From positions 363,672,001 to 363,736,000 of the forward strand of contig NC_092340.1 of the NCBI RefSeq assembly GCF_046630445.1: DNA of 64,000 bases, in the 5' to 3' direction. Every line of letters begins with the position of its first letter. Within the stretch, counting starts at the first letter, position 1. This DNA comes from Rutidosis leptorrhynchoides. Lineage: Eukaryota > Streptophyta > Magnoliopsida > Asterales > Asteraceae. The notes beneath the pieces are model-generated. The model was not told the origin of the DNA and ran no database searches. It saw nothing but the letters and a program-made list of their open reading frames with translations. Of the stretch, positions 48,132 to 59,745 are shown one piece after another. Both the position numbers and the translations under genes were made by a program.

Positions 48132-48702
48132 AACTCATTCATGAAATAACCGTTAAAATCGTTCAAATCCAAGAAAGGCTCAAGACGGCCCCGTAATCGC
48201 CACTATGCCGATGTTAGACGTAAACCTTTCGAATTCCAAGTGGGTAACCGCGTAACGTTAAAAGTCGCGCCCTGAAAAGGTGTAATCCGTTTTGGGAAAC
48301 GCAGAAAGCTAAATCCACGATATTTTGATCCTTTTAAAATCTTGGGACGTTTTGGACCCGTTGCTTAACGTTTTGATCTTCCGACGCAATCGCGTCCCGT
48401 TCATCCTACATTCCACGTGTCAAACTTGAAAAAGTGTCTTGCCGAACAAGAACTTGTTATTTCTTTTGATGAATTTACTATCGATGACAAACTCCACTTT
48501 CTAGGAGAACCGGTTGAAATTATAGATCGTGAAACCAAACTCTAAAACAACGTAAAAACCCCGATTTTCGAAGTTCGTTGAAATGCCCAAGGAAGTACCT
48601 TCACTTATTCGTAGACTTGGCAACACAAGATTTCGAGGAATAAACAACGACTACTACTTCCAACTAAATTTCGGGACGAAATTTCTTTTAAGGTGTAGGT
48701 AA

Positions 48703-48746
48703 TGTAGTATCCCGCGTTTTTCCGTTAAATTTATTTTTAACACCGT
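48703..48746 (+). mobile_element. Truncated 3' LTR start of element E, fused to the LTR of B
   Basis: TGTAGTATCCCGCG...ACACCGTCTTT matches the first 44 bases of E's 5' LTR (31669) with few changes and sits directly after the polypurine-like region. From 48747 the sequence switches to AATTGTGTTCATGCAATCAA, which matches the inner part of an A/B-family LTR. Confidence 0.75.
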
Positions 48747-49002
48747 CTTTAATTGTGTTCATGCAATCAATTACCATTTGACTTTACGATTCACGAACCA
48801 TTGTGTGTAGGTAAATATGTAAATAAATATTTATAAATATAAAAGTGTATATAAGATGTTAATAAAAAAAATAAAATAAAACTTTAATCAATCGGGATCT
48901 ATATAACATAATAATCAATTAAGTGTTATATATAAATATATACATGAGGTTATTATGAACCTATACGTATATATGAGATTTCTACAATACTTATTATTTG
49001 TA

Positions 49003-49050
<48 letters not shown>
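49003..49050. repeat. (TA)n microsatellite
   Basis: About 23 TA dinucleotides in a row inside the B LTR. Confidence 0.95.
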
Positions 49051-50286
49051 TGTTATATAGATACAAATACGTAATAAGTAAACAACTTTATATATTTATA
49101 AACGGATACATATTATATATAGATATAACTATTAAATGATACACAGATAATAATGTGTAATATTTAAATATTAACTTTATTTACAAGTATAATATAAGAT
49201 GGTATTATTAGTACTTTCATTATTAATATTAGGAGTACAATTTTGATTCTAGTTGCTATTATGATTATTAATATTTTTACTATTATTATCATTATCATTA
49301 ATTTTATTTATCATTAGTATTAATTATTATTGAACCTATTATTTATTTAAAGAGATTATTATTGTTATTATTAGTAGTACCATATTATTATTATTTATCT
49401 TTATCAATATTACTATTATTATTATGTTTATTATGATAATAAATAATTACTTATATTAAGTATAAGATATATATACATTTATACACGTGTATATAAATCA
49501 TACATATATCAATCAGATATTTTTTTTCTCTGTTTCCTGTGTTACTCGTGAACCAGTGTCGGGTATTTTTTTTTTCCTCTCCAAAAAAATTATTCAACTC
49601 ATATTATTGATAAAAGCAATCGATTTTTCCATCCTCATAATCAATTACACTACCTGTAACTACTCTTAGTCGACGAAATTTAATCAGAAAAATTCAAGAA
49701 CCGGTTCACTTCCCGTCTCCTCTGCAGCGTTATTTTTTTTTCTTTTCAATAACCAATTTTGTTTGTGTTTCCAAAATCGATAAATGTAGTTTTATTAGAA
49801 TTCATCTAGACAATCTATCTGCAAAATTTCAACCTCTAGTTCCTTTTAACGATTTAAAATTTTCGAGTCAAAGATTCAAGCCAAAAAGTCAACTGTCGTG
49901 TTCTTCATGAAATTTGATTTCGTTTTGATGTTTTTAGTTAAATTAATGATTGAAGAAGATTATATGAATGATTTGAAGGGAAGTTCATGTTGTAACAATT
50001 TTCCAAAACGATCTAAAAATCATAATCATTATTTTTTTTATTAAAATCGTAACACTCAGCAGCAGCAAAAACATTCGATTTATTCTTTCCTGTTGTTGTT
50101 TCAACTAAATTAATCACCACTATTAACTTCTATATTAATTTCAAATCCTTAAATAGAATGGTTTGACTTGTTGAGGGATTGTTTGAGTCTTAATCGAATT
50201 GAAGCTTGAAGAAGAAGGTGAAGTTTAAGAAAAACAGATTATCTTATTTCGGATGGGGATTAAAACAGAAAAGGGAAGCTAGAGCA

Positions 50287-50350
50287 GACGGTTTAGGTGT
50301 ATGTCGGGTGGGCGAGAGGTCTTGAGTTCGAATCTCGTCTAGTGCACTTC
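50287..50350 (+). other. tRNA-like/SINE-like segment in the B LTR
   Basis: A pol III B-box-like GAGTTCGAATCTC at 50324-50336 follows a weak A-box-like TGGGCGAGAGG about 15 bases upstream. No full cloverleaf and no SINE 3' tail or target duplication were found. It may be a SINE remnant or chance. Confidence 0.3.
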
Positions 50351-51252
50351 TTTTTAGTGATGCTTACAAAGGGTATACTTTTCTATTTCTATTTCAATTT
50401 CTAATTATTATTATTTATTGATAATATTAATTATATTTATTATCTTAATTATTAGTAATGTTGCGATTATTATTTCAATTGCAAGTATTAATTATCAATA
50501 CTAGTATTATTATGTGTAAATACAAAATTGAATATTATTGTTATTATTATTAATATTGTCAAGTTAAATGTTATGATTTATTAACATACTACAATTTATT
50601 AATATTAGCATTTAATAGTAGTAATATCAATATAATTACAATTGATAGAATCATTATTATTATCACTATTATTATTATCCCTAATATTGTATTAGTATCA
50701 TTTTTAGTACTATTATTATTATTAACAAAGGTATTAGTAAAATGATTATCATTATTAGTATTGTAATATTAAAAATTATTATCATTTTTACAAAACTTGT
50801 TATTTTGTTATCTTTACAACTATATAATTATTATTATTATCATTATTATATTATGAGTTTTTTTATTTTATTAAAAACTATCATTAACGTTATCGTTAAA
50901 TAATTATCAATACTATTATCATTATTATCAATATCAGTATTATAATTATTTTACCATCTTAAATATTATTTTGAATTACTAAATTACTGTTTTAACAAAC
51001 GAATAATATAAATATATTTATTTCATATAACATAACAAAAATTATACTTTTACTTAAAAATATATAAAATGATAATATAATAAAGTAATTAAGTTATTGA
51101 TATAAAAATATTATCATTAATAATAATATATAAACTGTTCGATTACAAATATGTATATTAATAAGTACACAAATGATATAGGTTCGTGAATCCGAGGCCA
51201 ACCCTGCATTGTTCAATATTGTTATATGTATTTTTACTACAAAATACATTAG

Positions 51253-51527
51253 GTGAGTTTCATTTGCCCTTTTTACTCTTTACATTTTTGGGCTGAGAAT
51301 ACATGCAAATGCTTTATTAACTGTTTTACAATAATTATATGTGTGAGTTTCATTTGCCCTTTTTACTCTTTACATTTTTTTGGGCTGAGAATACATGCAA
51401 ATGCTTTATTAACTATTTTACAATATTTATATGCGTGAGTTTCATTAATCCCTTTTTAAATGCTTTTGCAAAATATATTTTTGAGACTGAGAATACATGC
51501 GATGTTTTTATAACTGTTTTACGAAAT
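51253..51527 (+). repeat. Tandem triplication of a 90-bp unit in the B LTR
   Basis: Units start GTGAGTTTCATT at 51253, 51343 and 51435 and each contains CTGAGAATACATGC. The first two are nearly identical (90 and 92 bp), the third is diverged. The unit covers a conserved LTR segment present once in the related LTRs. Confidence 0.85.
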
Positions 51528-52283
51528 AGACACAAGTAATTGAACTACATTATATGGTTGAATGATCGAAATCGAATATGCCCCTTTTTATTAAGTCTGG
51601 TAATCTAAGAATTAGGGAACAGACACCCTAATTGACGCGAACTCCAAAATAGATCTATCGGGCCCAACAAGCCCCATCCAAAGTACCGGATGCTTTAGTA
51701 CTTCGAAATTTATATCATGTCCGAAGGAGGATCCCGGAATGATGGGGGATATTCTTATATGCATATTGTGAATGTCGGTTACCAGGTGTTCAATCCATAT
51801 GAATGATATTTTTTGTCTCTATGCATGGGACGTATATTTATGAGAAATGGAAATATGAAATCTTGTGGTCTATTATAATGATGAAAATGATTATTTATGA
51901 CAAACTAATGAACTCACCAACCTTTTGGTTGACACTTGAAAGCATGTTTATTCTCAGGCATGAAAGAAATCTTCCGCTGTGCATTTGCTCATTTTAAGGA
52001 TATTATTTGGAGTTGTTCATGACCTATTTCAAAAGACGTTGCATTCGAGTCATTGAAGTTTATCAAGATTATTACTAAGTCATTTATAGTTTAGATATAT
52101 TATGAAATGGTATGCATGCCTGTCAAATTACGATGAAATGAAAGTTTGTCTTTTAAAAACGAATGCAATGTTTGTAAAATGTATCATATAGAGGTCAAGT
52201 ACCTCGCGATGTAATCAACTGTTGTGAATCATTTATAATCGATGTGGACTTTGTCCGGATGGATTTGGACGGGTCTTTTCAGT

Positions 52284-52295
52284 TGGTATCAGAGC
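52284..52295 (+). other. Primer-binding site of element B (tRNA-iMet type)
   Basis: TGGTATCAGAGC, two bases after the LTR end. Leader boxes follow at 52319-52333 and 52352-52366 (TGCATTAGTGAGTCT). Confidence 0.92.
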
Positions 52296-52688
52296 GGTGG
52301 TCTTAGCGAACCAGGTCTTGCATTAGTATGTCTAACTGATAGTCGTTAGGATGCATTAGTGAGTCTGGACTTCGACCGTGTCTGCATGTCAAAAGTTTTG
52401 CTTATCATTTTCATCTGAAATTATCTGCTATTCATCCTTAGGAAATTACATGCTTATCACTCTTAGTCTAGACACATCTTACTGCATTGATTGCATGACT
52501 AGTGTATAGACAAAATTCACATCTTAGCGTAGCTGTTACTGTAGACTTTGCTTGACAGCTTCCGTAGATTCCTCCATAATTTATGAGATTTTAGTATTAA
52601 ATATGCATATGTAAAATTATATATTGCAGGGTACTAATCTACATCCTATTCTTTTTCTTATCAAAAATCCTTCATCTGATCGTACGAG

Positions 52689-53222
52689 ATGAATCCCTCA
52701 ACCAGTTCGAGTCCTTTAGATTCCGATAGCTATTCCGACAGCTATTCCGACAGCTATTCCGACATAGAGTTTCACTCAATTTTCGAAAGTAGAGTCACCA
52801 GAATGAATCAACAAATTAGCCATCCCCAATTCATCTGATGGTTTTGTAGTCAACTTAATCAATGGAGACGCGAAGAAGACGATCTCTTCCACCAACCGAA
52901 TTTACCTCTAGGCGAACAACCTGAAACACTTACCAGCGAATCAGTCCGAAACACCATTTTCACCCTCATTTCCAGGATATCTCGTAACTATTATATATTA
53001 TCCACAATTCTAAATCTTATTCATCTGCTCGTTCCGACCGACAATCATCCTGGAGTAATGGAAGAAGTCAACGAGCTTCGCACTCGAGTAATAAATTCGG
53101 AGAATATGGTGCAAAATTTACCAACTTCAACAACATCACCGGTACCAACAGTACCATCGGTAATAGCACCAGTACCATCAACATCACACGCCTCAACATC
53201 TCATTATATACCTCAAGCATAA
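52689..53222 (+). pseudogene. Element B homologue of the A sense ORF, one in-frame stop
   Basis: A 178-codon frame starts MNPSTSSSPLDSDS and carries a SYSD tandem repeat. It shares with the element A ORF the patches PLGEQPETLTSESVRNTIFT, RNYYILSTILNLI, VPTDNHPG and EEVNELRTRVINSENMVQ. A TGA at 52836-52838 interrupts it after 49 codons, close to the Trp-rich patch. Downstream it ends in a Ser/Thr/Pro-rich tail. Confidence 0.75.
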
Positions 53223-53929
53223 TCATCGTTCTACGTATTGTTCTACATCGATTATCTTCGTTCTTCATGACGATTAAGTAATCTCTAAATATTTTAGAGA
53301 TTATGTATTCTAGTTCTAACGGTAAACCAAATGAGTTTAATATCACATTAACTCATTAGATCCATGATTACATCTGAAGAAAATATATATGTATATATGT
53401 TTTCATAAAGATTGTAATTAAATTTTTTTTTGTACAAACTGTTAATGGTGAAAATATTTTAACGGGTAGGTAATACCCGAGGAATATTTAAATTTCACAT
53501 TAATAAGTTACACTGTATATTCTTCGAATCTGATTCCACAGTTATTCACTATCCTACTTACATCCACCGGTATCCGTATCCGTTCACCGCAGAGTAACCA
53601 TTTTCATTAAATTTTAAATTTGGATTTTGACCTATCAGAATCCAACAAGTGGCATAATGAAGAAAACATTTGATAAAATAAAATTTGTTAGAAACAGACT
53701 AATTAACTATGAGAAATTTTGTTAAGAATCCACGCTAACAAAATCCTAGCTAACTGTTCCTAGCTAACTATTAATTCCGTATTACATTTTATTTTATCGC
53801 AATTTATTTATCGCAATTTAATTATCGTAATTTATTTATCGCAGTTTATTTATCGTAATTTATATTCTCGCAATTTTATTTATCGTCATTTAAATTCTGT
53901 TATTTATTTTATGCACTTTAAATATCGGG

Positions 53930-54170
53930 ACACGTATACAACGTTTTGACATATCATATCGACCCATCTATATATATTATTTAGAATAACCATAGACACT
54001 CTATATGCAGTAATGTGGGAGTTAGCTATACAGGGTTGAGGTTGATTCTATAATAATATATATACTTTGAGTTGTGATCGAGTCTGAGATTTATACGGGT
54101 CAGGATACGTATTAATTAATTCAAATATTATATATTAAACTATATATGAATTATTGGACTATTACTGTGC
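53930..54170 (+). repeat. H-family LTR fragment inside element B
   Basis: GACACGTATACAACGTTTTG through GGAGTTAGCTATACAGGGTT and following sequence parallels 58297-58500 of the H LTR with moderate divergence. Confidence 0.6.
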
Positions 54171-54489
54171 ACTATCAACTGTGGACTACCAACACTGGAC
54201 AATTAAAATGAATTAAAATATTGATTATAACATATGAAACTAAACAATTCTTCAAGTTTGCCACTTGATTTCATCTTAAACCTCATTTGTATTTTGACGA
54301 TTATAAACTGCGTTCAAACCTTTCGTAATTCTTGAAAACACCTCAATCGAGAGGATGAACCAACCGCACTTCATCTACGAGAAGAAAGATTTATGCATAT
54401 AGTTATGCACCTGAGAAACTCTCGGCAACTGAGTAAAAGTTAAAACGTAGCCGCGTCAGATCCGTTGACATTCATTAGCAAAAATAACT

Positions 54490-54696
54490 TTACGATCCCT
54501 TTTCAAGGTAGCCAATTTTGTCACAGCTCCAGCAAGTCAACTTCGACTTTTCATTCGAAGTAGCCTTACTATAATCCTGATATATACGATTACCCTTTTG
54601 ATACCGGAGAATTCTTTTATATTCCATCATATTACCAGCAGACATACCAGCAACCTCGTTGTTTTTTTTTTGGCTTAAATCTCTCTGATAAATCAT
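54490..54696 (-). pseudogene. Antisense gag zinc-knuckle fragment in element B
   Basis: On the minus strand, opposite to element B, a 68-aa frame ends KLTCWSCDKIGYLEKGS, a degraded CCHC knuckle. It aligns with the antisense fragment of element A (43257-43454), with a shared upstream YQDYSKATSNEKSK / ITYIKIMIRLLRMKK-like region. The parent gag was not identified. Confidence 0.5.
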
Positions 54697-56140
54697 TATA
54701 TTTATTTATCGAAACCCTATCATATACTCATCCGCATCATGTAACGAGAACTGCCATACCAATTACCGGGAATCAGCAATCAGTACTTTGAAAACTCACA
54801 ACATATCTACATCAACAGTTATATGTATGACATTTATCTCTTAGAATTACGACCTTCAATTCTGAAATTTTGAAAAGGCACCCAGTTTACGAATCGATAC
54901 TCTGAATTTTGAAAAGTTGAATGAAGCAACAGAAATTGTAAACGACCTTAATCATCGGAAGTAATGATAAAGAATAGAATGTTGGAAAAGCTCAGAAAAG
55001 TTGGAACTGAAAAACGGATTGAGCTAACCACGAAGGAGACCAAGGACAAATACAAGAACCATACCCTATATTCAAAGAATCCAGATAACTCTGGATCCTT
55101 TGAAATCCTTAGAGAATATCTTGCTCCGAAGTCATGTTAAAATCTTGCGGAAAATCTTTCTCCATCAACCATCGAACTTAGAAATTCCAAAATATCATCA
55201 TCAATATCTTCGATATTTCTGAGGATATTTTCATAAATATTCTCGTCCGAAATTATATACCTCTTCGTGCTTCCTGTGTATCATTATATTGTAAACATTC
55301 AATAGAAAATTTAGTACCGAAAAGCAGATTATGCGAAACTATGAAGAACGCCGTGGACAAATCGCAAAGAATAAGTTTGACTTCAAGGAATCCAAAGATT
55401 CTGTTTCTGATGAAATCTTTAGCGAATACCTTGCTTCCGAATCTAAACCTTTACAGATAAATCTTCTTCATCATCCATCGATATTAAAAATTCCAAGATA
55501 TCATCGTATCTTTCATTATAAATATCCTTCATATTTCTGAAGATATTTTCATAACTATTCTTATCTGAAATCATTAATCTCTTCGTGCTATCAGTGTTAC
55601 ATCATATAGAAACTGTTAGATTCTATATTCTGTAAACTTTCGAGCTTAAAATATGAATGTTATTGAAGTAGTGTTGGGAACTGATGCATGAGTTAGTATA
55701 ATATAATGACACTTGATCAACGTGATTATATCACAGTAAGTCATGCTGAGTTCTAATGGGACATGATGGTTAACAGTAGATCATACCACCATCATGTGTC
55801 ATGTTACATAACTCTTTCATTCTAATTAACTTCTGAACATATCAAGAAAGTATATTCTTGATAGCTCTATTCTCAATGATTCTGGTAATTTGACGAATCA
55901 AATCGTGCTATTACGTTCTTTCTTGATTATAACATTAAATTCATTCGAAACTCCATACTTACAAATTCTAGACCATTACTCGTTTTACTAGAGATCGAGA
56001 GGAGATTAAAAAGACGAAGAGCTCCGAAACATAAAGGAAGATATAAAACTCGACAACAACACTGAAATTACAATAATTAAAAATTAAAAGATCACGACAA
56101 TTAAAAATTTAAAAGATTACAATCAAACTACTCGTCGTCG

Positions 56141-56280
56141 TCAATTGTCATCTGCAAAGTAGCATTCACCAGTCATTTCACCATCTGTGAGGTACTCTGG
56201 AGACATCGGTATTTCTCTTGATGCCTCAACTACTGCTTCAGCTGATTCATCGAGGTAACGATAACCCAACGTCTCTTCAT
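56141..56280 (-). pseudogene. C-terminal end of an unrecognised acidic ORF, cut by the H LTR
   Basis: The minus-strand frame is open from 56280 (where H begins) to a TGA at 56141-56143. It gives about 45 residues, with LGYRYLDESAEAVVEASREI and MTGECYFADDN at the end. T-rich, 3'-UTR-like sequence follows down to about 55990. The family is not recognised. It could be a truncated accessory ORF or a host gene tail interrupted by H. Confidence 0.4.
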
Positions 56281-59200
56281 TGTAGTGACCCGAACTTTTC
56301 CATGTTTATATATATTAATTGAGATTGATATTTACATGATTAAATGTTTCCAACATGTTAAGCAATCAAACTTGTTAAGACTTGATTAATTGAAATATGT
56401 TTCATATAGACAATTGACCACCCAAGTTGACCGGTGATTCACGAACGTTAAAACTTGTAAAAACTATATGATGACATATATATGGATATATATATATATA
56501 TAGTTAACATGATACTATGATAAGTAAACATATCATTAAGTATATTAACAATGAACTACATATGTAAAAACAAGACTACTAACTTAATGATTTTTAAACG
56601 AGACATATATGTAACGATTATCGTTGTAAAGACATTTAATGTATATATATCATATTAAGAGATATTCATACATGATAATATCATGATAATATAATAATTT
56701 AAAATCTCATTTGATATTATAAACATTGGGTTAGCAACATTTAAGAAGATCGTTAACCTAAAGGTTTCAAAACAACACTTACATGTAACGACTAACGATG
56801 ACTTAACGACTCAGTTAAAATGTATATACATGTAGTGTTTTAATATGTATTTATACACTTTTGAAAGACTTCAATACACTTATCAAAATACTTCTACTTA
56901 ACAAAAATGCTTACAATTACATCCTCGTTCAGTTTCATCAACAATTCTACTCGTATGCACCCGTATTCGTACTCGTACAATACACAACTTTTAGATGTAT
57001 GTACTATTGGTATATACACTCCAATGATCAGCTCTTAGCAGCCCATGTGAGTCACCTAACACATGTAGGAACCATCATTTGGCAACTAGCATGAAATATC
57101 TCATAAAATTACAAAAATATGAGTAATCATTCATGACTTATTTACATGAAAACAAAATTACATATCCTTTATATCTAATCCATACACCAACGACCAAAAA
57201 CACCTACAAACACTTTCATTCTTCAATTTTCTTCATCTAATTGATCTCTCTCAAGTTCTATCTTCAAGTTCTAAGTGTTCTTCATATATTCTACAAGTTC
57301 TAGTTACATAAAATCAAGAATACTTTCAAGTTTGCTAGCTCACTTCCAATCTTGTAAGGTGATCATCCAACCTCAAGAAATCTTTGTTTCTTATAGTAGG
57401 TTATCATTATAATACAAGGTAATAATCATATTCAAACTTTGGTTCAATTTCTATAACTATAACAATCTTATTTCAAGTGATGATCTTACTTGAACTTGTT
57501 TTCGTGTCATGATTCTGCTTCAAGAACTTCGAGCCATCCAAGGATCCATTGAAGCTAGATCCATTTTTCTCTTTTCCAGTAGGTTTATCCAAGGAACTTA
57601 AGGTAGTAATGATGTTCATAACATCATTCAATTCATACATATAAAGCTATCTTATTCGAAGGTTTAAACTTGTAATCACTAGAACATAGTTTAGTTAATT
57701 CTAAACTTGTTCGCAAACAAAAGTTAATCCTTCTAACTTGACTTTTAAAATCAACTAAACACATGTTATATATCTATATGATATGCTAACTTAATGATTT
57801 AAAACCTGGAAACACGAAAAACACCGTAAAACCGGATTTACGCCGTCGTAGTAACACCGCGGGCTGTTTTGGGTTAGTTAATTAAAAACTATGATAAACT
57901 TTGATTTAAAAGTTGTTATTCTGAGAAAATGATTTTTATTATGAACATGAAACTATATCCAAAAATTATGGTTAAACTCAAAGTGGAAGTATGTTTTCTA
58001 AAATGGTCATCTAGACGTCGTTCTTTCGACTGAAATGACTACCTTTACAAAAACGACTTGTAACTTATTTTTCCGACTATAAACCTATACTTTTTCTGTT
58101 TAGATTCATAAAATAGAGTTCAATATGAAATCATAGCAATTTGATTCACTCAAAACGGATTTAAAATGAAGAAGTTATGGGTAAAACAAGATTGGATAAT
58201 TTTTCTCATTTTAGCTACGTGAAAATTGGTAACAAATCTATTCCAACCATAACTTAATCAACTTGTATTGTATATTATGTAATCTTGAGATACCATAGAC
58301 ACGTATACAATGTTTCGACCTATCATGTCGACACATCTATATATATTTCGGAACAACCATAGACACTCTATATGTGAATGTTGGAGTTAGCTATACAGGG
58401 TTGAGGTTGATTCCAAAATATATATAGTTTGAGTTGTGATCAATACTGAGATACGTATACACTGGGTCGTGGATTGATTCAAGATAATATTTATCGATTT
58501 ATTTCTGTACATCTAACTGTGGACAACTAGTTGTAGGTTACTAACGAGGACAGCTGACTTAATAAACTTAAAATATCAAAATATATTAAAAGTGTTGTAA
58601 ATATATTTTGAACATACTTTGATATATATGTATATATTGTTATAGGTTCGTGAATCAACCAGTGGCCAAGTCTTACTTCCCGACGAAGTAAAAATCTGTG
58701 AAAGTGAGTTATAGTCCTACTTTTAAAATCTAATATTTTTGGGATGAGAATACATGCAGGTTTTATAAATGATTTACAAAATAGACACAAGTACGTGAAA
58801 CTACATTCTATGGTTGAATTATCGAAATCAAATATGCCCCTTTTTATTAAGTCTGGTAATCTAAGAATTAGGGAACAGACACCCTAATTGACGCGAATCC
58901 TAAAGATAGATCTATTGGGCCTAACAAACCCCATCCAAAGTACCGGATGCTTTAGTACTTTGAAATTTATATCATATCCGAAGGGTGTCCCGGAATGATG
59001 GGGATATTCTTATATATGCATCTTGTTAATGTCGGTTACCAGGTGTTCACCATATGAATGATTTTTATCTCTATGTATGGGATGTGTATTGAAATATGAA
59101 ATCTTGTGGTCTATTATTATGATTTGATATATATAGGTTAAACCTATAACTCACCAACATTTTTGTTGACGTTTTAAGCATGTTTATTCTCAGGTGATTA

Positions 59201-59536
59201 TTAAGAGCTTCCGCTGTCGCATACTTAAATAAGGACGAGATTTGGAGTCCATGCTTATATGATATTGTGTAAAAACTGCATTCAAGAAACTTATTTTGTT
59301 GTAACATATTTGTATTGTAAACCATTATGTAATGGTCGTGTGTAAACAGGATATTTTAGATTATGATTATTTGATAATCTACGTAAAGCTTTTTAAACCT
59401 TTATTGATGAAATAAAGGTTATGGTTTGTTTTAAAATGAATGCAGTCTTTGAAAAACGTCTCATATAGAGGTCAAAACCTCGCAACGAAATCAATTAATA
59501 TGGAACGTTTTTAATCAATAAGAACGGGACATTTCA
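56281..59536 (+). mobile_element. 5' LTR of gypsy element H, 3256 bp
   Basis: The LTR starts TGTAGTGACCCGAAC and ends ...GAACGGGACATTTCA, followed by GT and the primer site. The five bases before it are TTCAT, the potential target duplication; the 3' LTR is outside the window. The last 900 bp share the conserved core (CTAATTGACGCGAATCCTAA, GCATGTTTATTCTCAGGTG) with the A, B and F LTRs. Promoter elements were not pinned down. The short ORFs inside are not genes. Confidence 0.88.
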
Positions 59537-59538
59537 GT

Positions 59539-59550
59539 TGGTATCCGAGC
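59539..59550 (+). other. Primer-binding site of element H
   Basis: TGGTATCCGAGC, matching initiator-Met tRNA with one mismatch (C for A at the eighth base). Leader boxes follow at 59575-59589 (TGCATTAGTGTGTCT) and 59607-59621 (TGCATTAGTGAGTCT). Confidence 0.85.
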
Positions 59551-59745
59551 GTTGGTCTTAGAGAACCAGAATTTTGCATTAGTGTGTCTTATCGAGTTTG
59601 TTAGGATGCATTAGTGAGTCTGGACTTCGACCGTGTTTACTTGAAAAATGATTGCTTAACAAATTTTGTTGGAAACTTTATATTTTTAACATGTGAATAT
59701 TATGTGATATATTAATCTCTTAACGCGTTTGATATTATGTGATAG

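Larger units (their letters stand above)
35265..48695 (+). pseudogene. Integrase of element E, split by two later insertions
   Basis: Three pieces read in order: 35265-35529 (LDRDPRFTYRF, STAYHPQTDEQSKHTIQTLE, ending LPLTEFSY), 38430-38545 (NDSYHTSIKA and on) and 48132-48690 (KIVQIQERL-like start, YADVRRKPFEFQVG, KGVIRFGKRRKLNPRY, HPTFHVSNLKKCLAEQELV, DDKLHFLGEPVEIIDRE). The first gap is the solo LTR 35530-38429, the second is element A 38546-48131. Integrase core motifs (first catalytic Asp region, HPQTD, the Glu of QTLE) are recognisable, but about ten residues before LDRDPRF are missing and stops occur, so it is dead. A polypurine-like TTTCGGGACGAAATTTCTTTT at about 48669 precedes the 3' LTR. 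Confidence 0.9.
48747..52281 (+). mobile_element. 5' LTR of element B, start truncated
   Basis: The LTR ends ...GGGTCTTTTCA at 52281, followed by GT and a perfect primer site. Its last kilobase (51530-52250) is clearly the inverted counterpart of element A's LTR. It is longer than A's because of AT-rich simple sequence (49003-49440, 50390-51170), a 90-bp triplication (51253-51527) and a tRNA-like segment near 50290-50350. The true LTR start is missing at the fusion with E. Confidence 0.8.
53223..56140 (+). other. Non-coding internal region of element B
   Basis: No pol is present. Modules in order: CGGGTA...TACCCG hairpin (53463-53479); ATCGCAATTTATTT-type low complexity (53790-53890); a segment at about 53930-54170 that matches inner LTR sequence of element H (58290-58460); an antisense zinc-knuckle fragment (54490-54696); and paired hairpins (55686-55746, 55770-55801). 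The order mirrors element A. No 3' LTR of B is seen before element H begins at 56281. Confidence 0.6.

Noticed and set aside
51253-51527. CRISPR-like repeat array
   Set aside because: Three contiguous 90-bp tandem units without spacers, in a plant LTR.
52284-52295. Repeated TGGTATCAGAGC blocks as tRNA genes
   Set aside because: They are 12-base primer-binding sites next to LTR ends, with no tRNA around them.
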